Source: Verrucomicrobiales bacterium (lineage in GTDB: Bacteria; Verrucomicrobiota; Verrucomicrobiia; Limisphaerales; J093). Taken from it: a DNA stretch of 64,000 bases. Below are positions 57,368 to 64,000 of the stretch, piece by piece. Numbering within the stretch: the first letter of the stretch is position 1; the number at the start of each line of letters is the position of its first letter. The notes under the pieces are model-generated. The model did no database searches. It was not told the origin of the DNA and saw only the letters and a list, made by a program, of their open reading frames with translations. The DNA is taken from contig JACKPV010000030.1 of the NCBI GenBank assembly GCA_024233305.1, positions 186,001 through 250,000 of the forward strand, given 5' to 3'. A program made the translations under genes and the position numbers.

Positions 57368-58267
57368 ATGAGATTTTCCTTCATCCGACAGGCACTGCCA
57401 TCGGCTTCCCCTTGGTTGGCCGCAGGGCTCATTGCAACCAGCACCGCCCCAAACGCGCTCGCCAGCGTGGTCAATGGCGAGAAACCCGGCCTCTGGCCCC
57501 GCACCATGGACGCGGGATTGGTGGACCTGGATCTGAACGTCGCCGGCGTCCCTCTGCCCCTGGCACAAAACTGGGGTCCCATTCTGGTCGATGTCCACAT
57601 CGGACTGTCGACCAGCCTTGCCACCACCGGACAGGCCACCATCTATCCCGCCAACCAGGATTCCCTCCCGAATGCGTTGAACGGAGGATTCCCGCAGCAA
57701 TCCTGGCCGCCCCAGCAGGGGGATATGTTCTTCGTCGACAGTTTCTTCGACGTGTTTTTCGACATCACGGTGACGGATGTCGATCCCGGCGTGGACATCC
57801 CCGGGATGGCCGACGGGGCTGCCCTGATCTTCGCCAACAACGGTCCCGCACACATGGCGAGCAACTATGGCGTCCAGGCGGACTTGTCGCTGCCACACTA
57901 CGGATTGGTGCCGCCCCCCGAGGCGAATCCTTACATTGGCCACTTCAAAATCGAGATTCCTTTGGGAGCCGATCTCAATGGCAATGGCGAGAATGACGAA
58001 ATCGGCTTTACCGTCGTGACCCACACCGTCGGCGCCGAGAACCGCACGTGGATCGAAGGTCCCGACGGGACCATTTATGACACCTTCGACTCGACGGCCG
58101 TCCTCGAAGGGTTCATCCGGGACGAATCGGTGGATCCGCCTTTCACGATTACCCTGACCGGGCCCACGACGGCCTCGGGCGGCCCGTTCATCCCCGAGCC
58201 CGGCGCCTACAGCCTGATCGCCGGTTTGGTGCTCGCGGTGTTCGCGATCTGGCGCAGGCGCTGTTAG
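57368..58267 (+). CDS. PEP-CTERM exosortase-sorted protein
   Basis: 299 residues. The signal peptide (PWLAAGLIATSTAPNALA) is followed by a beta-rich body (LFIDVHIGL-type strands: PILVDVHIGLST, MFFVDSFFDVFFDITVTDVDPG) and a C-terminal sorting signal: PEPGAYSLIAGLVLAVFAIWRRR, i.e. PEP motif, hydrophobic helix and Arg cluster. In PEP-CTERM systems exosortase cleaves after PEP and anchors proteins to the cell surface or extracellular matrix. The exosortase itself is outside the window. The ATG at 57368 is chosen by the signal peptide; a TTG at 57320 is open in frame. Confidence 0.85.
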   Translation: MRFSFIRQALPSASPWLAAGLIATSTAPNALASVVNGEKPGLWPRTMDAGLVDLDLNVAGVPLPLAQNWGPILVDVHIGLSTSLATTGQATIYPANQDSLPNALNGGFPQQSWPPQQGDMFFVDSFFDVFFDITVTDVDPGVDIPGMADGAALIFANNGPAHMASNYGVQADLSLPHYGLVPPPEANPYIGHFKIEIPLGADLNGNGENDEIGFTVVTHTVGAENRTWIEGPDGTIYDTFDSTAVLEGFIRDESVDPPFTITLTGPTTASGGPFIPEPGAYSLIAGLVLAVFAIWRRRC

Positions 58268-58436
58268 CCGCCGCCGCCACGACCCGGGAGCCGCGAGCAT
58301 TCCGGGCCGGGGGTCGGAGGGATCTGGTCCCTGTGGTCCCGCGCAGCCAAGCCGGTCCCCGTGGCGTAACCGCGCCCAGCCCATGGATGTCAGCGGGCTG
58401 AGCGCCAGCGACGGCAGTGTTTTGAATCGATGAGGC

Positions 58437-59870
58437 TCAGCCTTCTTCGACCAGTCTCAGCCCCAGCAAGCGGGCCAGGTGGCCGGCGCTGTCCAGGTGG
58501 TCGCCGTAGAAGACGACCCGGTGCAGGAGCGTCATGGCGTCCTCGGTCTCGAGGGCACTGCTCCAGTTGACCGCCATCTTCGCTGCGTCGCGGACCTCGG
58601 TGACGATCTGCGTCCGACAGCCGTGCACGGATTTCTCCGGCACTTCGATGATCCTGCCCGTGGACGCCAGGATCGTGTCCAGATTCACGAACTTGGTGCG
58701 GGTCACGGTTTCGCCCACGCGGTATTGGACTTCCGGCACGCAGCCGCTGCCACTGACCTCCGAATGGCCGCGCAGCAGATAGGGAGCGGCCTGGCTGTCC
58801 GGCCCCTCCATTTTCAGCGGCGCGGTGCAATGCGCCGTCCAGAGCGCGTTGCGCGCGGTGTCGAAGGTGGCGTTCCCCTGGAAACCGGCGCGATCGGTGG
58901 CGTATTGGAAGAGGAGCATGGTCAGCAGGGAATCCATGTCCCCTTCGCAGGCCGCCGGGATGCCCGCGTCGCGGAGCCGGGTGAAGCCGAGGCAGGGGAA
59001 TCCCTTGGCGAGCCATCCCATGCAGGTGCCGATGGCGAGGCCCTGGGCCTGTTGGGTTGTCATCAAGTTCTGCAAGGCAATGCTGATCCGGGCCGCCTTG
59101 GTGATGTCCTCCGGGGCGGGCTCGATGACCGCCTTTGCCTCGCGGGTCCAGCGGGCCGCCTCGGCGCGCACCGCGGCCGCATCGGCGGCGGCGATCTGGT
59201 CGTCAAAGAGCTTCTCCTCGACGGCGAGGACCTCGGCTCCGAGACGCTGGCGGATTTCTTCGGGTGACCGGGCCGGCGCGGTGCCGCGTGCCGGAGGGAA
59301 CAGCAGGATGCGGGTCTGCTTCATCATGGGGACGACCCGGAGCAGGCGCAGCGCCCGCTCGAGTTCGTCAAGATCGCCCGTGGGCAGCAGGGTGACGCGG
59401 TGTCCCTGGCGCTGCCACCGGTGGGCGTACATCCAGTCGTGGCCGCTGGCTGGAAGGGAGAAGACGAGCAGCGGATGCCCGCGCTCAAGGATCGGCTGGA
59501 CCACCCGCGTGAGGGCGAAGTTCTCGACGTTGATGGCGAGCACCGGGGCGCCGGCTCCCGCCCGTTCGAGCAGGTCCGCTGTCTGCTGTGGATTCGTCGA
59601 CTGGCCGATGACCAGCTCGACATTGCCCAACTCCCGCTCCGCCTGGGCCAAGCGGGTCTTTGCCTGCTCGACTTGCCCGGCATCGGCGCCCCAGTTCCGG
59701 TCACCGGGGACCGGGGTGCCGGTGAAGAGGACCCCGATGCGGGCCTTTCCTTTCGGTCGGGGCAGGGGAGGATCGGCGGCCAGAAGGCCGGGCCAGCTGA
59801 CACTCGACAGCATCAGCCCGGCGGCCAGGCTGGTTCCCATGAATTCGCGGCGCGTGCATTGTTCACACAT
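58437..59870 (-). CDS. Tat-exported L-fucose/arabinose-isomerase-like protein
   Basis: 477 residues from ATG at 59870, AGGAG about 10 nt upstream. Tat signal TRREFMGTSLAAGLMLSS. The body resembles the two-domain fucose/arabinose isomerase superfamily fold (GVLFTGTPVPGDRNWGADAGQ, AVLAINVENFA, VKTRILLFPPARGT, CEGDMDSLLTMLLFQYATDRAGFQGN, HCTAPLKMEG). The export signal argues that it is not a cytosolic sugar isomerase. Many Verrucomicrobia have such Tat-exported proteins. Function unknown. Confidence 0.65.
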   Translation of the reverse strand: MCEQCTRREFMGTSLAAGLMLSSVSWPGLLAADPPLPRPKGKARIGVLFTGTPVPGDRNWGADAGQVEQAKTRLAQAERELGNVELVIGQSTNPQQTADLLERAGAGAPVLAINVENFALTRVVQPILERGHPLLVFSLPASGHDWMYAHRWQRQGHRVTLLPTGDLDELERALRLLRVVPMMKQTRILLFPPARGTAPARSPEEIRQRLGAEVLAVEEKLFDDQIAAADAAAVRAEAARWTREAKAVIEPAPEDITKAARISIALQNLMTTQQAQGLAIGTCMGWLAKGFPCLGFTRLRDAGIPAACEGDMDSLLTMLLFQYATDRAGFQGNATFDTARNALWTAHCTAPLKMEGPDSQAAPYLLRGHSEVSGSGCVPEVQYRVGETVTRTKFVNLDTILASTGRIIEVPEKSVHGCRTQIVTEVRDAAKMAVNWSSALETEDAMTLLHRVVFYGDHLDSAGHLARLLGLRLVEEG

Positions 59871-60282
59871 GGTGGTCAGGCTCCTGGAGGCTTGCTTGCC
59901 GGTTAACAACGGTCGGGCAAGCGTTCTGTTGGATCACCGATTGGAACGGTGTATGAGCATTAGATGCAGGAAATCGATCCCGAGTCAAGATCAGGATGGA
60001 TTGCAGCAGTGTCTGCCGCGGCGTTCATCGGCGCGGCGAATCAAACGCCGTTTGTGCCTCGGCGGCCACGGGTCAACGAGCAGATGAGGTTCGGCCGCAA
60101 TCATGCGGTTGGATTCACCCCGGTTGGCCGCTTGGGCGCGCCCGGTGGGGCTTCAAATCGCTGGTATTCCTCGCGGGTTGGTACAGTCTTCCCGCGAACA
60201 TCGAAGCCGGGAATCGCGCGGCTGCGGGTTGTCGCGGTGGGCGTGATTGCCGGGGCGAAGAACCATCCCATCGATCACCAGC
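59871..60282. other. Intergenic region with a degenerate repeat
   Basis: No gene is supported in these 412 bp. The stretch at 60091-60123 is about 80% identical to 12693-12725 (GGATTCACC core). The RBS/promoter of the deacetylase gene at 60283 should lie at the right end. Confidence 0.4.
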
Positions 60283-61200
60283 ATGAAATCCACCCCCCGA
60301 TCCCCAACGGGCCGACGGGCCCTGAGCCTGTTACTCGGACTGCTCGCGGCGGGCGCGACCCTCCAGGCCGCTCCCCTGCGAATCATCGTCTTCGGCGCGC
60401 ATCCGGACGATTGTGAACTGGATGCCGGCGGCACCGCGGCGCTCTGGGCGCAGGCGGGACACCGGGTGAAGTTCGTCTCGACCACCAACGGCGACATCGG
60501 CCACGCCACCCAGGCCGGCGGCCCGTTGGCCAAACGCCGGACCGCCGAGGTGCAGGCCGCGGCGAAGGTGCTCGGCATCGCGACCGAAGTGCTCGACATC
60601 CATGACGGCGAGTTGATGCCCACCCTCGAGAACCGCCGCACGTTCGTCCGTTTGATCCGGGAATGGCAGGCGGACATCGTGATCGGTCCGCGACCGAACG
60701 ATTATCATCCCGATCACCGCTACACGGGAATCTTGATGCAGGACGCCGCGTTCATGGTCACGGTGCCCCATTTCTGTCCCGAGACGCCCCACCTGGCCCG
60801 GAACCCGGTCTTTCTCTTCACGCACGACGGATTCAAGAAGCCGTATCCCTTCGAGCCGGACCTCGCGGTGGCGATCGATCCCGTCATGGACGTCAAGCTG
60901 GAGGCCATCTGGCAGCTCGAATCCCAAATCGAGAGTCTCTGGGTGCGCGGGGATTTCGAGCGGGTGGTTCCGGTGCCGCAGGACGGACCGGAGCGCGAGG
61001 CGCGGCAGCAGGAATTCCGCACGCGCTTCGCCCGCCGAAACAGCACGCAGGCGGACGATTACCGGGACCTCTTGATCCGGCTTTACGGGGAGACAAAGGG
61101 ACGCACGGTCCGGTATGCGGAGGCCTTCGAGGTCTGCGAGTACGGGCGGCGTCCTGCCGAGGACGAGTTGCGGCGGCTCTTCCCGTTTTTCGAGCCCTGA
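60283..61200 (+). CDS. Exported PIG-L/LmbE-family deacetylase
   Basis: 305 residues. Start at ATG 60283, signal peptide SLLLGLLAAGATLQAA. Canonical zinc motif GAHPDDCELDAGG, then the His pair NDYHPDHRYTG. The family cleaves N-acetyl groups of small molecules or sugars. Unlike the paralogue at 25869 it is exported and has the canonical AHPDD. It is 131 bp upstream of pckG (convergent), with a shared terminator hairpin between. Confidence 0.9.
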   Translation: MKSTPRSPTGRRALSLLLGLLAAGATLQAAPLRIIVFGAHPDDCELDAGGTAALWAQAGHRVKFVSTTNGDIGHATQAGGPLAKRRTAEVQAAAKVLGIATEVLDIHDGELMPTLENRRTFVRLIREWQADIVIGPRPNDYHPDHRYTGILMQDAAFMVTVPHFCPETPHLARNPVFLFTHDGFKKPYPFEPDLAVAIDPVMDVKLEAIWQLESQIESLWVRGDFERVVPVPQDGPEREARQQEFRTRFARRNSTQADDYRDLLIRLYGETKGRTVRYAEAFEVCEYGRRPAEDELRRLFPFFEP

Positions 61201-61275
61201 GCGACGCAGCCTGCTCGGGGCGGGCGCCTGGCGAAAGCGGAGCCGGTCTCGCAGGAAGGCAGGGCCACGCAACGA

Positions 61276-61309
61276 AAAGGGGCGGCTGACCATCGCCAGC
61301 CGCCCCTTT
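61276..61309. terminator. Bidirectional terminator between PIG-L deacetylase and pckG
   Basis: AAAGGGGCGGCT pairs with AGCCGCCCCTTT (12 bp perfect, 10-nt loop). The minus strand reads CCCCTTTTCGTT after the stem; 22 bp after the pckG stop and 75 bp after the deacetylase stop. Confidence 0.85.
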
Positions 61310-61331
61310 GGACCGGTCCGCGGCGCGCCGC

Positions 61332-63152
61332 TCAGCTGGCGGAGGCCAGGCGCTGCTGCAACTGGGCCAGGCTCGCCGTCAGGGATTCGGGCAGGTCGCT
61401 GCCGAGCTTGGTGTAATAGGCCACGATGTCTTCGACTTCCTTGCGCCAGCCCTCCAGATCCACCGAGAGCAGTTCGTCGAGGTTGCCGGCGGGCAGGTCA
61501 AGCCCCGCCATGTCGAGGGCGTCCGCCGAAGGGATGAAGCCGACCGGCGTCTCGACCGCCTTGCCGTTGCCTTCAACGCGTTCGCAAACCCACTTCAGCA
61601 CGCGGCTGTTCTCGCCGTAGCCCGGCCACAACCACTTGCCGTCGTCGCTTTTGCGGAACCAGTTCACGAAAAAGACCTTGGGCAGCTTGGCGCGGTCGGT
61701 CTTGCCGGGCAGTGACAACCAGTGGCGCAGGTAGTCGACCATGTTGTAGCCGCAGAAGGGCAGCATGGCGAAGGGATCGCGACGCAGCACGCCGGCCTTG
61801 CCGAGGGCGGCGGCGGTCGTTTCGGAACCGGCGGACGACCCGAGAAACACGCCGTGTTCCCAATTGAAGGCCTCATTCACCAGCGGAATGGTGGTCTGGC
61901 GTCGGCCGCCGAACAGGATGGCCGACAAGGGCACACCGGCGGGGCTTTCCCAATCCGGATCGATCACCGGACACTGGGCGGCCGGCGCGGTGAACCGGGC
62001 GTTGGGATGAGAGCCCTTGGTACCGGATTCGGGCTGCCACTCGTTGCCCTGCCAATCGATGCCCCGGGCCGGCGCGGGCACCCCCATGTCCTCCCACCAG
62101 ATGTCCCCGTCGGGGGTCTGCACCACGTTCGTGAAGATGGTGTTGCTCTCAATGGTCGCCATCGCGTTGGGGTTTGACTGCCGGGAGGTACCGGGCGCGA
62201 CGCCGAAGAAGCCCGTCTCGGGATTCATGGCGTAGAGCCGTCCGTCCTCGCCCACGCGGATCCAGGCGATGTCGTCGCCGAGGCAACGCACCGTCCAGCC
62301 GGGCAGCGTCGGCTGCATCATGGCCAGGTTGGTTTTGCCGCAAGCGCTGGGGAAGGCGGCGGCGATGTAGTGCTTCTTCCCCTCGGGGGAGGTGAGCGCC
62401 AGGATCAGCATGTGCTCCGCGAGCCAACCTTCGCGGCGGGCCATCGTCGAGGCGATGCGCAGGGCCAGGCACTTCTTCCCCAGCAGGGCGTTGCCGCCGT
62501 AGCCGGAGCCATAGGACCAGATCGAGGGATCCTCGGGAAAATGCACGATGTACTTGTTGGCCGGATCCGGGGCGCACGGCCAGGAGACGTCCGGTTGACC
62601 GTCGTTTAACGGCGCCCCGACCGAGTGGAGACAGGGAATGAACGTCCCGTTCTCGCCCAGCTTGTCGATCACGGACTGCCCCATCCGGGTCATGATCCGC
62701 ATGTTCGCCACGACGTAGGGCGAATCGGTAATCTCGATGCCGACCTTGCAGAGGGGCGATTCGAGGGGGCCCATGGCGAACGGGATGACATACATCGTCC
62801 GGCCGGCCATGGATCCCGTGAACATGGCGCGGAGCCGGGTCTTCATCTCCTCGGGTTCCGCCCAGTTGTTCGTCGGCCCCGCCTCCTCTTTGGTCCGCGA
62901 GCAGATGAACGTGCGGTCCTCGACGCGGGCCACATCGCTCGGGTGTGAACGCGCGAGGAAGGAGCCGGGACGCTTGTCGTCGCTCAAGCGGGTGAAGGTG
63001 CCGGCCTCGACCATCAGGTTGCACAGGGCGTCGTATTCGGCCTGTGATCCGTCGCACCAGAAGACACTCGCGGGCGTGCAGAGCTGGCGCATCTCCTCGA
63101 CCCAGGCCAGGAGGGCCGGGTTCGTCGTTGTGCATTTTCCTAGTTCGCTCAT
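61332..63152 (-). CDS. pckG: Phosphoenolpyruvate carboxykinase (GTP)
   Basis: 606 residues, usual length. GTP-type P-loop AAFPSACGKTNLAMM (around 265-279) with the characteristic Cys, SYGSGYGGNALLGKKC, ESNTIFTNVVQT and the C-terminal NWEHGVFLGSSAGSET. Converts oxaloacetate and GTP to PEP (gluconeogenesis). The promoter lies in an AT-rich stretch just upstream (63154-63205). GTP-type instead of ATP-type is common in Verrucomicrobia. Confidence 0.97.
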   Translation of the reverse strand: MSELGKCTTTNPALLAWVEEMRQLCTPASVFWCDGSQAEYDALCNLMVEAGTFTRLSDDKRPGSFLARSHPSDVARVEDRTFICSRTKEEAGPTNNWAEPEEMKTRLRAMFTGSMAGRTMYVIPFAMGPLESPLCKVGIEITDSPYVVANMRIMTRMGQSVIDKLGENGTFIPCLHSVGAPLNDGQPDVSWPCAPDPANKYIVHFPEDPSIWSYGSGYGGNALLGKKCLALRIASTMARREGWLAEHMLILALTSPEGKKHYIAAAFPSACGKTNLAMMQPTLPGWTVRCLGDDIAWIRVGEDGRLYAMNPETGFFGVAPGTSRQSNPNAMATIESNTIFTNVVQTPDGDIWWEDMGVPAPARGIDWQGNEWQPESGTKGSHPNARFTAPAAQCPVIDPDWESPAGVPLSAILFGGRRQTTIPLVNEAFNWEHGVFLGSSAGSETTAAALGKAGVLRRDPFAMLPFCGYNMVDYLRHWLSLPGKTDRAKLPKVFFVNWFRKSDDGKWLWPGYGENSRVLKWVCERVEGNGKAVETPVGFIPSADALDMAGLDLPAGNLDELLSVDLEGWRKEVEDIVAYYTKLGSDLPESLTASLAQLQQRLASAS

Positions 63153-63597
63153 CGTTTTCTATGTAGGTAATTTATCGCGTCAACCAGCCCAGCTTATACT
63201 AAGGCTACAGAACACACCCTGGCCTGTCCAGGCTTCGGTCGGCTGGCGGCGGCGGATGCGTTTCCCGGCCCCGGATGCCAGCCGGTCCCCGAGCATAACG
63301 CGCGTCCCGCGGCAGGCAAGCGCATTGGCAGCCCGAGGCCGCGCGCGCCAAAACCCCTCGAGCTTTTTCTTGGCGGCCCCGGTTTACGCTCGCAACCTGA
63401 CGGCACGCGGGGTTGGTTTCGTTCCAAGCCGCCGGACGAGCAAGAATCAAGGCGCCCGACCGGACCGCTTTGGCGAACCGGCGCCCCGGCATTGAGTCGG
63501 ACGGTTCGGGTGGTTGGTCAGCGACTCTTGCAGCCGCCCGGGCGTTTCCGGCGGCGGTCGCTGAGGCCGGTCGCCGGACGGCAAACAGGTGGATCCC
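63153..63597. other. Divergent intergenic region pckG - beta-helix gene
   Basis: About 445 bp without a supported gene. An AT-rich stretch (63154-63205) against a high-GC background is the likely pckG promoter. AGGTGG precedes the start at 63598. Confidence 0.45.
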
Positions 63598-64000
63598 ATG
63601 CCCAGAACAGTTTTACTGCTGACAATGTGCGCCTGGCTCCTGGCGGGCCGGGGCGCTGCGGTTGACGGAGTTGAAGCGGGCGGCGCCGGCGCGGGAAAAT
63701 CGCGGGTGTTCAACGTCCTGGACTACGGGGCCATGGGCGATGACCGGACCGACAATACCGAGGCGTTCTCGGCCTGTTTGAAGGCGCTCACGGAGAACGG
63801 GGGCGGGCGGATGTACCTGCCGGTTGGTGTCTATCGCGGCAGGATCACGATCCCCGCGGTCTCGAAGCCGATCCCGAGCTGGATCACGGTGGAAGTCGTG
63901 GGTGCCGGCGAACCCACCCCGGTCTTCGGGACGATTGGGGCCTTTCCGCTGCAGAACAACGGCACGATTGTGAAGTGCCTGTCGCCTGCCGGCCCGGCCG
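63598..64000 (+). CDS. Exported pectate-lyase-like beta-helix protein (3' end off the window)
   Basis: 134 residues visible. Signal peptide (LLLTMCAWLLAGRGAA), then VFNVLDYGAMGDDRTDNTEAFSACL and GGRMYLPVGVYR, the opening of the pectate_lyase_3 superfamily of right-handed parallel beta-helices found in polysaccharide lyases and glycoside hydrolases. AGGTGG lies 7 nt upstream of the ATG. Substrate not determinable. Confidence 0.85.
   Translation, partial: MPRTVLLLTMCAWLLAGRGAAVDGVEAGGAGAGKSRVFNVLDYGAMGDDRTDNTEAFSACLKALTENGGGRMYLPVGVYRGRITIPAVSKPIPSWITVEVVGAGEPTPVFGTIGAFPLQNNGTIVKCLSPAGPA

Overview
The window reads as a high-GC chromosome segment from an environmental Gram-negative heterotroph, most likely a Verrucomicrobiota member. 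The evidence is the mix of families: a PEP-CTERM surface protein, a DUF1080 (3-keto-disaccharide hydrolase) protein, right-handed beta-helix and PIG-L/LmbE proteins, giant beta-propeller histidine kinases and PA14-like secreted proteins, next to ordinary housekeeping genes. The phylum call is inference; there is no rRNA in the window.

Layout. 1-811: 5' part of a secreted clan GH-A glycoside hydrolase, cut by the window edge. 962-3166: recQ. 3474-12682: two large secreted proteins (NxxGxxAF-repeat and metzincin-like protease), then a propeller histidine kinase overlapping its LuxR-type response regulator. The segment is closed at 13267-13480 by a 214-bp near-perfect copy of the recQ 3' end. 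13516-18003: exported ankyrin protein and a six-hairpin glycosidase-like enzyme. 18257-19797: YlbF-family protein with a Cys-rich tail and a SplB-like radical SAM enzyme. 19873-22830: HPRT, a dUTPase_2-type NTP pyrophosphatase and an ABC exporter. 22992-29939: minus-strand cluster of propeller kinase, PIG-L deacetylase and beta-helix protein. 30047-34814: TM2 protein, then dnaK, groES and groEL. 35019-43598: SNF2 helicase, a three-gene toxin-antitoxin-like operon, topoisomerase III and thrH. 43788-50823: YecH-like protein, DUF1080 protein, DEAD-box helicase, a SelW-type selenoprotein, sugar porter, nadA and a membrane protein. 51118-53765: tRNA-Ser(GGA), rdgB and argH. 53877-64000: PA14-like secreted protein, PEP-CTERM protein, Tat-exported protein, second PIG-L deacetylase, GTP-type PEP carboxykinase and the start of a pectate-lyase-like beta-helix protein.

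The strongest hidden signal is at 47287-47525 on the minus strand. A 78-residue SelW/Rdx-family gene is interrupted by one in-frame TGA exactly where the second redox Cys of the CxxC motif should be, and a GGUCU-loop hairpin follows at SECIS distance. Conventional gene callers would leave this as intergenic DNA. Other notable signals are the recQ 3'-end duplication bracketing about 10 kb, a 24-bp exact inverted repeat pair 27 kb apart, a cluster of CAAGT/ACTTG half-sites upstream of dnaK, a sensor kinase with a shortened DHp domain, a shared C-terminal module on three secreted proteins, and an uncharacterised gene overlapping a VapBC-like pair.

Functionally, the window combines envelope and secreted carbohydrate-related functions and their two-component sensing with DNA/RNA maintenance, protein folding, nucleotide clean-up and central metabolism (nadA, argH, pckG, thrH).
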